Shown here: positions 51,011 to 59,740 of the stretch, piece by piece
Numbering within the stretch: position 1 is the first letter of the stretch
How the letters are laid out: every line of letters begins with the position of its first letter
DNA from: Palsa-506 sp963786975
Lineage (GTDB): Bacteria > Actinomycetota > Actinomycetes > Streptosporangiales > Streptosporangiaceae
NCBI GenBank assembly: GCA_963786975.1
Contig: CAWBBE010000001.1
Location: 496,001-560,000, forward strand
DNA length: 64,000 bases
Reading direction: 5' to 3'
Program-made: the position numbers and the translations under genes
Notes under the pieces: model-generated
What the model saw: the letters and a program-made list of their open reading frames with translations, nothing else
The model's database searches: none
What the model was told of the DNA's origin: nothing

Positions 51011-51346
51011 TCAGTAGACCGGCCGGATGGTCGACTCGCCCTCGCCGACGATGGCCAGGAACCGCTTCGTCCACTCGATGGCCTCGTCCTTGTCCCGGCA
51101 CTCCATCACCGCCCAGCCGCCGATAAGCTCCTTGGCCTCGGTGAACGGGCCATCGATGACGGTGTACTCGCCGTTGCGGTAGCTCACCCTGGTGGCCTCC
51201 TCCAGCGGCCCGACCCCCCCAGTGGCCAGCAGGACGCCGGCCTTGGTGGCTTCCTCGACGAAGCTGCCCATCTCGGCCATGAGCTCCGGCCGCGGCGGCG
51301 TGAACGGCGTCGACGGGTCGCCCAGCGTGTATCCGAGGAATCGCAT
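51011..51346 (-). CDS. YciI-family DGPF-motif protein
   Basis: A 111-residue protein of the YCII/DGPF group with the namesake motif in VIDGPFTEAKELIGGWAVME. It starts with MRFLGYTLGDPSTPF and ends GEGESTIRPVY. Members are obligate neighbours and likely targets of ECF42 sigma factors; their biochemical role is unsettled. The ATG at 51346 follows GAAGGG. The frame is open further upstream to 51454, but that part lies over the promoter. Confidence 0.9.
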   Translation of the reverse strand: MRFLGYTLGDPSTPFTPPRPELMAEMGSFVEEATKAGVLLATGGVGPLEEATRVSYRNGEYTVIDGPFTEAKELIGGWAVMECRDKDEAIEWTKRFLAIVGEGESTIRPVY

Positions 51347-51445
51347 TGCCTCTGTTCCCTTCTGTCGGTGACCAGGCGCCCCTGGTGGCGGCCGGCCCGG
51401 CTGGCGCTTGCGATGTTCGCCATCGTGCGCCCTTCCTGCCCGTGC

Positions 51446-51472
51446 GTCGAACACCGCGGCGCCAGATCGACA
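51446..51472 (-). promoter_or_regulatory. ECF42-type promoter of the DGPF gene
   Basis: On the minus strand TGTCGA (51472-51467), a 17-bp spacer and CGAC (51449-51446) match the -35 TGTCGA / -10 CGA(T)C motif described for ECF42 factors. It lies 100-125 bp upstream of the DGPF ATG. The perfect palindrome GGGAAATTTCCC (51492-51503) lies 20 bp further upstream. Confidence 0.7.
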
Positions 51473-51491
51473 CCGGTCCCGGAATTCTGCC

Positions 51492-51503
51492 GGGAAATTT
51501 CCC
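51492..51503. repeat. Palindromic motif GGGAAATTTCCC, copy 2
   Basis: Perfect palindrome, identical to the copy at 19-30, located between the ECF42-type promoter and the PEP carboxylase gene. It could serve either direction. Confidence 0.4.
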
Positions 51504-51619
51504 GCCCGGCTCGTTTCCTAGCTCACGGAGGATCCGCTCCCGTCCTGACGTGCCGAAACTTCCATGATCTCGATGTCAGCATGATGCTGTCCGCCGGGCG
51601 GTGTCGCTACGCTGGCGCC

Positions 51620-54454
51620 GTGAGCGCGGACGTTGACCGTCATCATGTGCCGGCGCTGATGCGCCACGATGTCCGGCTGCTCGGCCGGCTGCTCGGCGAC
51701 GTGCTCCGCGAGTCCGGCGGCCAGGACCTGCTCGATGACACCGAGCGGCTGCGGCACGCCGTGATCGCGGCCCGGCGTCCCGGCGCGGGCGACCGCGCCG
51801 TCAGCGAGGTCACCGACCTGGTCGCGTCCTGGCCGCTGGGGCGGGCCGAGGAGGTCGCGCACGCGTTCACCGTCTACTTCCATCTGGCCAACCTGGCCGA
51901 GGAACGCCAGCGGATCCGGACCCTGCGCAAGTGGGACGCCGGCCAGGCCGCGCCGCGCGAGTCACTAGCCGCCGCGGTCTCCGCCATCCGCGCCGAACTC
52001 GGCCCGGAGCAGGCCGGCGCCCTGCTCGCTGGCCTGCGCGTGCACCCGGTGCTGACCGCGCATCCCACCGAGACCCGCCGCCGCGCGGTGACCGAGGTGC
52101 TGCGCCGCATCAGCGGCCTGCTGGCCAGCGTGGACGACCCGCGGCTCGGCGCCAGCGAGCACGCGGAGGCACTGCGCAGGCTGACCGAGGAAATCGACCT
52201 GCTGTGGCGGACGGCCGCGCTGCGGGTGCAGGCCATGCGGCCGCTGGACGAGGTCCGCACCGCCATGGCCGCCTTTGACGAGACCCTGTTCCGGGTGGTT
52301 CCCGTTATCTACCGGTCGCTGGACCGGGCGCTGCAGGGCCCGGCGTCCGGGCACGCCGCCGCGGTGGCGCCGGCGTTCCTGCGGTTCGGCAGCTGGGTCG
52401 GCGCGGACCGGGACGGCAACCCGTTCGTGACGGCGCAGGTCACGAAGGAAACCGCGGTAATCCAGGCCGACCACGTGCTGCGCGCCCTGGAGAACGCGAC
52501 CACCCGGGTCGGCCGTTCCCTCACCGTGCACGACGGCCCGGTGATGACCGCGCACGCCAGCCGGGCACTGGCCGGATCGGACCTGGACCGCGCCATCAGG
52601 GCGGCCGCCAGGGCACACCCGGAACTGCTGGCCGAGCTGACCGCGCGATCACCGGAAGAGCCGTTCCGGATGTACCTGCTCTACGCGGCGGAACGGCTGC
52701 GCGCCGTCCGCCTCGGCGAGGCGGGCCTGGCCTACGCCGGCCCGGCGGAGTTCATCGCCGATCTCCGCCTCGTGCAGCAGGCGCTCGCCCGGGCCGGCGC
52801 CCCCCGGCAGGCGTTCGGCGAGCTCCAGCATCTGCTCTGGCAGGCAGAAACGTTCGGCTTCCACCTGGCCGGGCTGGAGGTCCGCCAGCACAGCGCGGTG
52901 CACGAGCGGGCAATCCGGGAGCTGCGCAGCGGCGCCGCGCGCTCGCCGCAGACCAGGGAGGTGCTGGCGACGTTCGAGGCGATCGGATGGATCCAGCGCC
53001 GGTTCGGCCCGGCCGCCTGCCGCCGTTACGTGGTCAGCTTCACCAGGAAGGCCGCCGACATAGCCGCCGTCTACGAGCTGGCTAACAGCGCCATCCTTAA
53101 CGGAGCTGCCCCGGTGCTTGACGTGGTCCCGCTGTTCGAGAGCGGGGCCGATCTGGCGAACGCCACCGAGGTGCTGGACGACATGCTGCGGCTCGACCCG
53201 GTGGCGGCGCGGCTGGCGGCCAGCGACCGGAACCTGGAGGTCATGCTCGGCTATTCCGACTCGGCCAAGGAACTCGGCCCGGTCAGCGCGACGCTGCGGC
53301 TGTTCGACGCGCAGCGCCGGCTGGCCCGGTGGGCGGCCGGCCGGGACATCCGGCTGACCCTCTTCCATGGCCGCGGCGGCGCGCTTGGCCGCGGCGGCGG
53401 GCCGGCCGGGCGGGCGGTGCTCGCGCAGGCGCCTGGCTCGGTCGCCGGGCGGTTCAAGGTCACCGAGCAAGGCGAGGTGATCTTCGCCAGGTACGGTCAC
53501 GTGGTGATCGCGCAGCGTCATCTGGAGCAGGTCGCCTCCGCGGTGCTGCTCGCATCCGCCGCGCCCGGCCCGGCCGGTGTCGCCGAAGCCGGTGTCGCCG
53601 AGGCCGGTGTCGCCGAGGCCGGTGTCGCCGAGGCCGGTGTCGCCGGGCCAGCTGCCGCCGGGCTCGCCACGCCCCGCCCCTATCCTGTGTCCCCGCTCAC
53701 TTCTTCAGCCCCTTCAGTCCTGTCAGCCCCGCTAGTCGCTTCAGCCACACTGGCCTCCGCGAGCGGGCGGTTCGGGGACATCGGCAAGCTGATCGATGCC
53801 GGCGCGCTGCATGCCTACCGCGCCCTGGTCGAGGCCGACGGGTTTGCCGCCTGGTTCGCCCGGATCAGCCCGCTGGCCGAGATCAGCGGGATGCGGATCG
53901 GATCCAGGCCGACCCGCCGCGGCGGACCGGGCGCCGCCACCGGGCTCGACGACCTGCGGGCGATCCCGTGGGTCTTCGCCTGGGCGCAGACCCGGGTTAA
54001 CCTGCCCGGCTGGTTCGGCCTGGGCAGCGGCCTGGCGGCTGCCGTGCACCGCGAAGACGGCTTGCCGGCCGCCCGCGCCGCCTACCGGACGTGGCCGCTG
54101 CTGGCTGTCTTGGTGGACAACGCCGCGATGAGCCTGGCCAAGGCCGACCGCCGGATCGCCGCCCGCTATCTCGCGCTCGGCGGCCGCGGCGATCTCACCG
54201 CGCTCGTGCTGGACGAATTCGACCTGACCAGGCGGCTCGTGCTGGCGGTGACCGGGCACGACCGGCTGCTGGCAGACCGGCCGGTGCTGTCCAGGGCGGT
54301 CGCGCTACGGGATCCGTACGTGGACGCGCTCTCGCATCTTCAGCTGCGGGCGCTCACCGCGCTGCGCGGCGGCGGCGCCGAGCGCGAGCGGCTGGAGCGG
54401 CTGCTGCTGCTGACCGTGAACGGCGTCGCGGCCGGCCTGCAGAACACCGGCTAA
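51620..54454 (+). CDS. ppc: Phosphoenolpyruvate carboxylase
   Basis: A 944-residue enzyme that carboxylates PEP to oxaloacetate to refill the TCA cycle. The catalytic His (about 148) is in VLTAHPTETRRRAV, with GSWVGADRDGNPFVT, LEVRQHS and GYSDSAKELGP. FHGRGGALGRGGGPA (about 582) is the mobile glycine loop, and the protein ends with the invariant QNTG-type terminus (GLQNTG). A tandem GVAEA repeat sits in the variable linker after RHLEQVASAVLL. The GTG at 51620 is preferred: TACGCT 7 bp upstream suggests a leaderless transcript; ATG 51580 is the alternative. With pckG at 27 kb, both directions of the PEP-oxaloacetate node are present. Confidence 0.95.
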   Translation: MSADVDRHHVPALMRHDVRLLGRLLGDVLRESGGQDLLDDTERLRHAVIAARRPGAGDRAVSEVTDLVASWPLGRAEEVAHAFTVYFHLANLAEERQRIRTLRKWDAGQAAPRESLAAAVSAIRAELGPEQAGALLAGLRVHPVLTAHPTETRRRAVTEVLRRISGLLASVDDPRLGASEHAEALRRLTEEIDLLWRTAALRVQAMRPLDEVRTAMAAFDETLFRVVPVIYRSLDRALQGPASGHAAAVAPAFLRFGSWVGADRDGNPFVTAQVTKETAVIQADHVLRALENATTRVGRSLTVHDGPVMTAHASRALAGSDLDRAIRAAARAHPELLAELTARSPEEPFRMYLLYAAERLRAVRLGEAGLAYAGPAEFIADLRLVQQALARAGAPRQAFGELQHLLWQAETFGFHLAGLEVRQHSAVHERAIRELRSGAARSPQTREVLATFEAIGWIQRRFGPAACRRYVVSFTRKAADIAAVYELANSAILNGAAPVLDVVPLFESGADLANATEVLDDMLRLDPVAARLAASDRNLEVMLGYSDSAKELGPVSATLRLFDAQRRLARWAAGRDIRLTLFHGRGGALGRGGGPAGRAVLAQAPGSVAGRFKVTEQGEVIFARYGHVVIAQRHLEQVASAVLLASAAPGPAGVAEAGVAEAGVAEAGVAEAGVAGPAAAGLATPRPYPVSPLTSSAPSVLSAPLVASATLASASGRFGDIGKLIDAGALHAYRALVEADGFAAWFARISPLAEISGMRIGSRPTRRGGPGAATGLDDLRAIPWVFAWAQTRVNLPGWFGLGSGLAAAVHREDGLPAARAAYRTWPLLAVLVDNAAMSLAKADRRIAARYLALGGRGDLTALVLDEFDLTRRLVLAVTGHDRLLADRPVLSRAVALRDPYVDALSHLQLRALTALRGGGAERERLERLLLLTVNGVAAGLQNTG
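53576..53650 (+). repeat. 15-bp tandem repeat (GVAEA) inside ppc
   Basis: Four consecutive 15-bp units of GGTGTCGCCGAGGCC (the first with one substitution) start at 53576, and a fifth diverged unit ends at 53650. They encode GVAEA from about residue 653, in a variable surface linker, and keep the frame. A Ser/Pro-rich stretch follows. Length polymorphism between strains is likely. Confidence 0.85.
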
Positions 54455-54595
54455 TCCGCCCGGACGGCGCGGGTCAGGGCGCGAGCCGGAAGCTCAGCAG
54501 CCGATCAAGCGGCCCTGGACCCGGGCCGGTAGGCTGACCAGCCATAGCACGTTTCGGGGGGATCACTCCCGGCTCCGAGTAGTGAGGTTTCACCG

Positions 54596-55477
54596 ATGCG
54601 ACGGATTCTGCCTGCCATGGCCGCCGTGGCCGCTACAGCCTTGCTCGCCGCCTGCGGCAGCAGCGCGGCCGGCAGCGGCAGCGGCGCGGCCAGCGCATCG
54701 CCGTCGGCCAGCGCCTCCGCCGCGAGCTGCTCCAACGCCGCGATCCAGAAGGAGCTCTATGCCCGCGGCGTGCTGACCGTAGCGACCGATACCCCCGCCT
54801 ACTCGCCGTGGTTCTCCGGCAACAACCCCTCGAACGGGAAGGGCTACGAGAGCGCGGTCGCCTACGCAGTGGCCAGGCAGCTCGGGTTCAGCAACTCGCA
54901 AGTGCACTGGACCAGGGAGCCGTTCAACGATTCCTACGCCCCGGGCCCGAAGAAGTTCGACTTCGATATCAACGAGATTTCGTACTCGCCACAGCGCGCC
55001 ACCGCCGTGACGTTCTCCGGCAGCTATTACGACGTGGACCAGGCCCTGGTGGCGCTGAAGAACACGCCCATCGTGACCAAGCACTCCCCGGCGGACCTCA
55101 AGGGCTATGTCTTCGGCGATCAGGTGGGGACGACAAGCCTGGCCTTCATCAACAGCGCGATCCAGCCGACGAGCCGGCCGAAGATCTTCCAGACCCTGAA
55201 CGACGCGAAGCAGGCGCTGCAGACCCATCAAATCGCCGCCCTGGTCGCCGACACCCCCACCGCCCAGTACATCTCGTCGGCCCAGATCAAGGGGTCGATG
55301 CTGGTCGGTCAGTTCCCCAGCTCGGGCGAGCACTACGGACTGGTCTTCAGCCAGGGCAACCCGCTGGTCACCTGCGTTGACAAGGCACTCGCCACGCTCC
55401 GGGCCAACGGCACCCTGACGAAGCTGCAGCAGAAGTACCTGAAGATCTACACCAGCGTCCCCGCGCTCAAGCCCTGA
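54596..55477 (+). CDS. Polar amino-acid ABC transporter substrate-binding lipoprotein
   Basis: A 293-residue family 3 solute-binding protein. The lipobox LLAACG (Cys about 20) is followed by a Ser/Ala/Gly linker. The binding domain starts at GVLTVATDTPAYSPWF and includes GYESAVAYAVARQLGF, FDFDINEISYSPQRA and KHSPADLKGYVFGDQVGTTS. It ends LTKLQQKYLKIY. It delivers an amino acid to the permease/ATPase encoded next. GTGAGG lies upstream of the ATG. Confidence 0.88.
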   Translation: MRRILPAMAAVAATALLAACGSSAAGSGSGAASASPSASASAASCSNAAIQKELYARGVLTVATDTPAYSPWFSGNNPSNGKGYESAVAYAVARQLGFSNSQVHWTREPFNDSYAPGPKKFDFDINEISYSPQRATAVTFSGSYYDVDQALVALKNTPIVTKHSPADLKGYVFGDQVGTTSLAFINSAIQPTSRPKIFQTLNDAKQALQTHQIAALVADTPTAQYISSAQIKGSMLVGQFPSSGEHYGLVFSQGNPLVTCVDKALATLRANGTLTKLQQKYLKIYTSVPALKP

Positions 55478-55507
55478 CGCGGTCGGCCAGCAGCCGGTCC
55501 CGGATCC

Positions 55508-56467
55508 ATGGACGACAAGCAGCCAGATCCGCCGGCCGACCCATTCACCGGCATTCCCGGCGGCTCGTCCATGGCCGTCGGCATCGGCTTTCAGACGCCC
55601 GGATCGTTCGGCACCACCGGGCGCGGGCCGCGGCTGCTGGCCGGCGGCGGCCGCAAGGCGACCGTCATCTCGACGGCCAGCACGCTGGTCGTGCTCGCGG
55701 CGCTGGTGGCCGTCTTCCTGCTGGCCCCGGGCAGCGCCGAAGTGCGCCACACGTTCTTCAACCCCACCGATATGTGGCAGTCGTTCATCGGCAACCCGAA
55801 GAAGGGCTACTACTCGGTCGGCGAGGCCATCTGGCTGAACATCAGGATGTTCCTTGCCGCTGAGGTCTTTATACTCGCGTTTGCCCTGCTCATTGCCCTG
55901 ATACGGCAGTCGGTGAGTCCGGTGCTCTTTCCGTTCCGGGTGCTGAGCCTGATCTACGTCGACTTCTTCCGCGGCGTGCCGCTGCTGCTCGTCCTGCTGG
56001 CCATCGGCTTCGGGGTACCCGCGCTCAAGCTGCCGGTCGTATCGACTCAGTCGGCGGCCGTATACGGGGTCGCGGCGCTGGTCCTCTCGTACTCCGCCTA
56101 CGTATCGGAGGTGTACCGGGCCGGGCTTAACTCAGTGCACCGGAGCCAGGCTGCGGCAGCCCGGTCACTCGGCCTGTCGCAGGGATCAACGCTGCGCTAC
56201 GTGATCCTGCCGCAGGCCGTCCGCAACATCATCCCGCCGCTGCTGAACGACTTCATCAGCCTGCAGAAGGACACGGCGCTGGTCGGGATACTCGGCGCCA
56301 TAGAGGCCAACGAGGCTGCCCAGATCTACAGCAGCACCGTGTTCAACTACTCCAGCTACGCGGTCGCGGCCATCCTGTTCCTGCTGCTGACCATTCCGCT
56401 GGCCCGCTTTACCGACCGGCTGATCGACCGGGACCGAAGGCGGCGGCTGGCCGGGGCAGCGGCATGA
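55508..56467 (+). CDS. Amino-acid ABC transporter permease (HisM/GlnP type)
   Basis: A 319-residue permease. An 80-residue N-terminal extension with a membrane helix precedes the conserved permease domain: YVDFFRGVPLLLVLLAIGF and the coupling EAA loop AAAARSLGLSQGSTLRYVIL, PQAVRNIIPPLLNDFIS. It has five to six helices. A single permease gene implies a homodimer. The stop overlaps the ATPase ATG. Confidence 0.88.
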   Translation: MDDKQPDPPADPFTGIPGGSSMAVGIGFQTPGSFGTTGRGPRLLAGGGRKATVISTASTLVVLAALVAVFLLAPGSAEVRHTFFNPTDMWQSFIGNPKKGYYSVGEAIWLNIRMFLAAEVFILAFALLIALIRQSVSPVLFPFRVLSLIYVDFFRGVPLLLVLLAIGFGVPALKLPVVSTQSAAVYGVAALVLSYSAYVSEVYRAGLNSVHRSQAAAARSLGLSQGSTLRYVILPQAVRNIIPPLLNDFISLQKDTALVGILGAIEANEAAQIYSSTVFNYSSYAVAAILFLLLTIPLARFTDRLIDRDRRRRLAGAAA

Positions 56468-57264
56468 CCCCGGCCGCCGGGACGCCCGGCCCCGGGACAC
56501 CGGATCCCGCGGCGGCGTCCGGGACCGCCATCAGGATCGAAGGCCTGCGCAAGGCGTTCGGCCCGAACCAGGTACTGAAGGGGATCGATCTGACGGTCGA
56601 CACGCACGAGGTGATCTGCCTCATCGGGGCGTCCGGATCCGGCAAGTCGACGCTGCTGCGCTGCCTGAACCTGCTCGAGCCGATCGACGCCGGCCGGATC
56701 AGCCTCTGGGACCAGGAGATCACGGCGGCGGCCATAGACGAGAACCTGGTACGCCGGTCCATCGGGATCGTGTTCCAGTCCTTCAACCTGTTCCCGCACA
56801 TGAGCGTGCTGCAGAATGTCACGCTCGCGCCGCGCAAGGCGCTGGACGTGCCCAGGCCGAGGGCCGAGGAGGAGGCTAGGGCGCTACTGAGCCGTTTCGG
56901 CCTGCTGGATAAGGAGGCCGAGTTCCCGGACCGGCTCTCCGGCGGCCAGCAGCAGCGCGTGGCGATCGTCCGGGCGCTCGCTATGCAGCCGCAGATCATG
57001 CTGCTCGACGAGGTGACCAGCGCGCTGGATCCGGAGCTCGTCGCCGAGGTGCTCGACGTGATCCGCGGGCTTGCCGCGTCCGGCATGACCATGCTGATTG
57101 CCACGCACGAGATGGGATTCGCCCGCGACATCGCGCACCGGGTGTGCTTCCTTGAGGAAGGGCGGATCATCGAGGACGCGCCGCCGGCCGAGCTGTTCAC
57201 CGAGCCGAAGGACGAGCGCACGCAGCGCTTCCTGCGCCGGATCATCGCGGCCGGCCGACTGTGA
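56464..57264 (+). CDS. Amino-acid ABC transporter ATP-binding protein (GlnQ type)
   Basis: A 266-residue importer ATPase. Walker A is GASGSGKSTLLRCLNLL, Q-loop IVFQSFNLFPH, signature LSGGQQQRVAIVRALAM, Walker B IMLLDEVTSALD and switch His IATHEMGFARD. The first 15 residues are Pro/Gly-rich. The LFPHMSVLQNVTLAP segment is typical of polar amino-acid uptake systems. It is the last gene of the three-gene operon; a C-rich non-coding region follows. Confidence 0.93.
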   Translation: MTPAAGTPGPGTPDPAAASGTAIRIEGLRKAFGPNQVLKGIDLTVDTHEVICLIGASGSGKSTLLRCLNLLEPIDAGRISLWDQEITAAAIDENLVRRSIGIVFQSFNLFPHMSVLQNVTLAPRKALDVPRPRAEEEARALLSRFGLLDKEAEFPDRLSGGQQQRVAIVRALAMQPQIMLLDEVTSALDPELVAEVLDVIRGLAASGMTMLIATHEMGFARDIAHRVCFLEEGRIIEDAPPAELFTEPKDERTQRFLRRIIAAGRL

Positions 57265-57540
57265 CCACCGGCCCGGCCCGAGCACCCAGCCCTGCCCCGG
57301 CCCGGCCCGGCCCGGCCCGGCCCTAGACCCCGATCCCGGCCCCGGCCCTCGGGCCGGCCCTGACCACCCTGGCCTGCCCCGGCCCCTGGCCTGGCCCCAG
57401 CCCCGGCCTTCGATCCCGGCCCCCAGCCCGGCCCTGACCACCCAGGCCTGGCCCCCGGGACCCCGGCCGCCTCGCCTTGCACCTCCAGTCGGCCTTTCAT
57501 CGCGGGTTAGGTTCTGTCCGGTGATGACCGGCCGGATCTG
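57265..57540. other. Low-complexity non-coding stretch
   Basis: About 200 bp dominated by repeats of CCCGGCCC and CCCCGGCC without conserved frames, followed by a more ordinary stretch. Open frames here have extreme Pro/Gly/Arg composition and no start signals. It is probably a recombination- or slippage-prone spacer. Confidence 0.5.
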
Positions 57541-57795
57541 AACCACTAGGCGATCTCGGACAATGCTGTGACTGGTGGAGGCTGATGTGGCTGGTGGCAC
57601 GGCGCCAACTATCGGCTCAGCTGACCGTGCGAGCCAGGCCGGCTGAGCTTAGGCGTCGGGCCGGCTGAGCTTAGGCGCCGGGCCGGCTGAGCGTAGGCGC
57701 CGGGCCGAGCCGGCTGGCTTAGGCGCCCCGCGGCACGATCGATCACACCATCCGCCACACCAGTCTCAATCGCACCAAGATCGCGCTAGTGGTTC
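57541..57795. mobile_element. Candidate MITE-like element with imperfect terminal inverted repeats
   Basis: The ends AACCACTAG-GCGATCTCGG (left) and the reverse complement of the right end, AACCACTAGCGCGATCTTGG, match over about 20 bp. Similarity continues for another 30 bp or so (GACTGGTGGAGGCTGATG versus GACTGGTGTGGCGGATG) and again near GGCGCC inside. The element is about 255 bp, has no transposase, and carries 22-bp tandem repeats in its centre. No clear target-site duplication is seen. It could be a non-autonomous transposon or a decayed insertion sequence. Confidence 0.5.
57637..57728. repeat. 22-bp tandem repeat, about four units
   Basis: Units of GGCCGGCTGAGCTTAGGCGC (plus CG) begin at 57637, 57659 and 57681, with one or two substitutions each. 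A fourth, rearranged copy runs to about 57728. It lies in the centre of the candidate element. There are no spacers, so it is not a CRISPR. Confidence 0.8.
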
Positions 57796-58049
57796 TAAGG
57801 TGATAAATGTTGCGGCTGGAGTGACTTACGGTGCGGCGGTAGGGTGCGGCTAGCGCGCTGCGGTGACGCGGGGGCGGCTGGCGCGGCGGCACTGTGCGAC
57901 TAGCGCGGTTGGTGGTCCGGATGCGGCTGGAGTGACGAGCGGTGCGGCTGACACGGTGCAGCGGCAAACGGGTTGGCACGATGCGCATGCGGGCGGTGCG
58001 GTGCGGCGGCAGCGTGCGGGCGGCGCGCGGGCGGCACGATTCGGTGGGT
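57796..58049. other. Degenerate G/C-rich repeats before psuG end
   Basis: A non-coding stretch with loosely repeated pieces such as GTGCGGCTGGAGTGAC, TGCGGCTAGCGCG and GTGCGGCGG. It runs up to the stop codon of the psuG gene on the minus strand. No hairpin terminator is obvious. Confidence 0.4.
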
Positions 58050-58955
58050 TTACTTTCCGGCTGCCGCGTGAGCCACGGCCACCTCTGCTGCCAGCGCCGC
58101 ATTGTCGGCGATCAGCTGCCGGTTGACCGCTGCGCTGCGGCCATCGCTCAGCTCCGATACGCGCGCCAGCACAGCCGGGGTAACGGCCGGCCCGGTCACC
58201 CCGGCCGCGCGGACCTGCTCGACCGCGCTGGCGATGAGCGGCTCGATGTCCAGCCCCGCGCCCGGCGGCCGGGTCAGCAGCAGCCCGGACGACGGGTTCA
58301 GCTCCCAGTGGCAGGCCGCGATCCTGGCGGTCTCCGGAGCGCTGGACACGGCCGCCGACACCGCGGGCCCCGGCTCGGCGCTGTAGAAGGCCGGCATGGT
58401 CGCGGTCTGCCAGCCAAGCACCGGCACGCCGAGCGTCTCGAGCAGTTCGGCGGTGGCCGGGACATCCAGAATCGACTTCACCCCGGAGGAGACCACGACC
58501 GCCGGGGTGCGCGCGATCTGCAGCAGGTCGCCGGAGATGTCGAGGTAGTCCGCGTAACCGCGGTGCACGCCGCCGATCCCGCCGGTGCCGAGGAACCGGA
58601 TGCCGAGCAGCCGGCAGATCGCCAGCGTGCCGCCGACCGTGGTAGCGCCGAGCGCGCCCTGCACGACGCACGGCGCGAGGTCCCTGGCGCCGACCTTCCT
58701 GGCGGCCGGTCCGGCCTCGGCGAAGCGCTCGAGTACCGGCCGGCTCATCCCGGCCAGCACGACGCCGTCCGCCACGCCGATGGTGGCAGGCGTGGCGCCC
58801 GCCGCCAGCACCCGCTCCTCTGCGGCCAGCGCGGCGCGCAGCCCCTGGCCGCCGGAGAAGCCGTGTGCCACCAGGGTGGTCTCCAGGGCCACGACCGGGC
58901 GGCCGAATCGCAGCGCCTCCGCAACATCTGGTGCCACCTGATGCTGGATCGTCAC
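58050..58955 (-). CDS. psuG: Pseudouridine-5'-phosphate glycosidase
   Basis: A 301-residue PsuG-family enzyme that cleaves the C-C glycosidic bond of pseudouridine 5'-phosphate to uracil and ribose 5-phosphate. VVALETTLVAHGF (Glu about 25), ARKVGARDL (Lys about 87) and FLGTGGIGGVHRG are family signatures. SSGVKSILD holds the Lys (about 160) matching the Schiff-base Lys of E. coli PsuG. LNPSSGLLLTRPP is also conserved. It overlaps by 4 bp with the upstream PfkB kinase, which probably supplies the phosphorylated substrate. Confidence 0.93.
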   Translation of the reverse strand: MTIQHQVAPDVAEALRFGRPVVALETTLVAHGFSGGQGLRAALAAEERVLAAGATPATIGVADGVVLAGMSRPVLERFAEAGPAARKVGARDLAPCVVQGALGATTVGGTLAICRLLGIRFLGTGGIGGVHRGYADYLDISGDLLQIARTPAVVVSSGVKSILDVPATAELLETLGVPVLGWQTATMPAFYSAEPGPAVSAAVSSAPETARIAACHWELNPSSGLLLTRPPGAGLDIEPLIASAVEQVRAAGVTGPAVTPAVLARVSELSDGRSAAVNRQLIADNAALAAEVAVAHAAAGK

Positions 58956-59740
58956 GGCATCGCTCCCATCTTCGCCACTGCCCTGGCCGCTGCCTGCAGG
59001 CCGAGGCTGATCCCGCCGAGCAGGAAGCCTGCGGCGAACGCGTCGCCTGCGCCGGTGGAGTCAACCGGCCGGGTGGCGACCGCCGGGTAGACCCGGCCGC
59101 CGGCCCGGACCCCGGCCGGACCCAGCTTCACCACTAGCTCGCAGTCCGGCAATTCGCCGACCTCAGCCGCCTCCGCCTCGTTCCCGAGCACTACCGCCGG
59201 GCCGAGCCGGCCAAGCAGCGCGCGGAACCGGCCGATCCCGTAGGCGCGCAGCGCGGCCGTCGAAGAAAGATCGATGCTCAGCCGCGGGGCAAGTGCCGCA
59301 GCAGCGATCGCGGCGCCCGCCACCGGTGCCGCGACCAGGCTGTACGCGGGCAGGTGCAGCCAGCTGCAGTCATCGAACCACCGTGCGTCCAGGGCGCCGG
59401 GCGTCAGCTGCGGGCCTACCCCGCGGTCGGTGAGCATGGACCGCGCGGCGCCCCGCTCGGACAGCGAGACCACCACCCCGGTCCGGCCGCCGAGCACCGG
59501 CCCGACGAGCTCGACGCCGCGGCCGGCCAGCTCGGCGGCAACCAGGCGGCCGGCCAGATCCCCGGCCCGGGCTGCCACCAGCCTGGCCCGGCCGCCCAGG
59601 GCGCAGACCCAGGCGGCGACGTTGGCCGCCTGACCACCGGCGCCGACCGAGGTGACCACCCGGGTGTCTGTTTCCGTTGCGAGCGGCTCGTCCATCTGCA
59701 CGATGACATCCAGGTGAGCGTCGCCCAGTACGCAGATCAC
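58952..59740 (-). CDS. PfkB-family carbohydrate kinase, probable pseudouridine kinase
   Basis: A 262-residue ribokinase-like kinase. The first PfkB signature is at SVGAGGQAANVAAW, and the second, with the catalytic Asp, is DSTGAGDAFAAGFLLGG. At 262 residues it is shorter than many ribokinases (about 300). Coupling (ATGA) to psuG implies that it phosphorylates pseudouridine. A general nucleoside or ribose kinase cannot be excluded from sequence alone. Confidence 0.85.
   Translation of the reverse strand: MICVLGDAHLDVIVQMDEPLATETDTRVVTSVGAGGQAANVAAWVCALGGRARLVAARAGDLAGRLVAAELAGRGVELVGPVLGGRTGVVVSLSERGAARSMLTDRGVGPQLTPGALDARWFDDCSWLHLPAYSLVAAPVAGAAIAAAALAPRLSIDLSSTAALRAYGIGRFRALLGRLGPAVVLGNEAEAAEVGELPDCELVVKLGPAGVRAGGRVYPAVATRPVDSTGAGDAFAAGFLLGGISLGLQAAARAVAKMGAMP

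Noticed and set aside
49519..51346. ECF sigma with DGPF gene considered as a normal sigma/anti-sigma pair
   Set aside because: The DGPF protein has no anti-sigma features, and the sigma has the long C-terminal extension of ECF42, a group without anti-sigma factors.
57290..57480. C/G-rich near-homopolymer run as a possible coding Pro-rich protein
   Set aside because: No start signal, no conserved frame, and repeats of CCCGGCCC explain the open frames.
57637..57728. Short regularly spaced repeats as a possible CRISPR array
   Set aside because: The 22-bp units are directly adjacent with no spacers and no cas genes are present.
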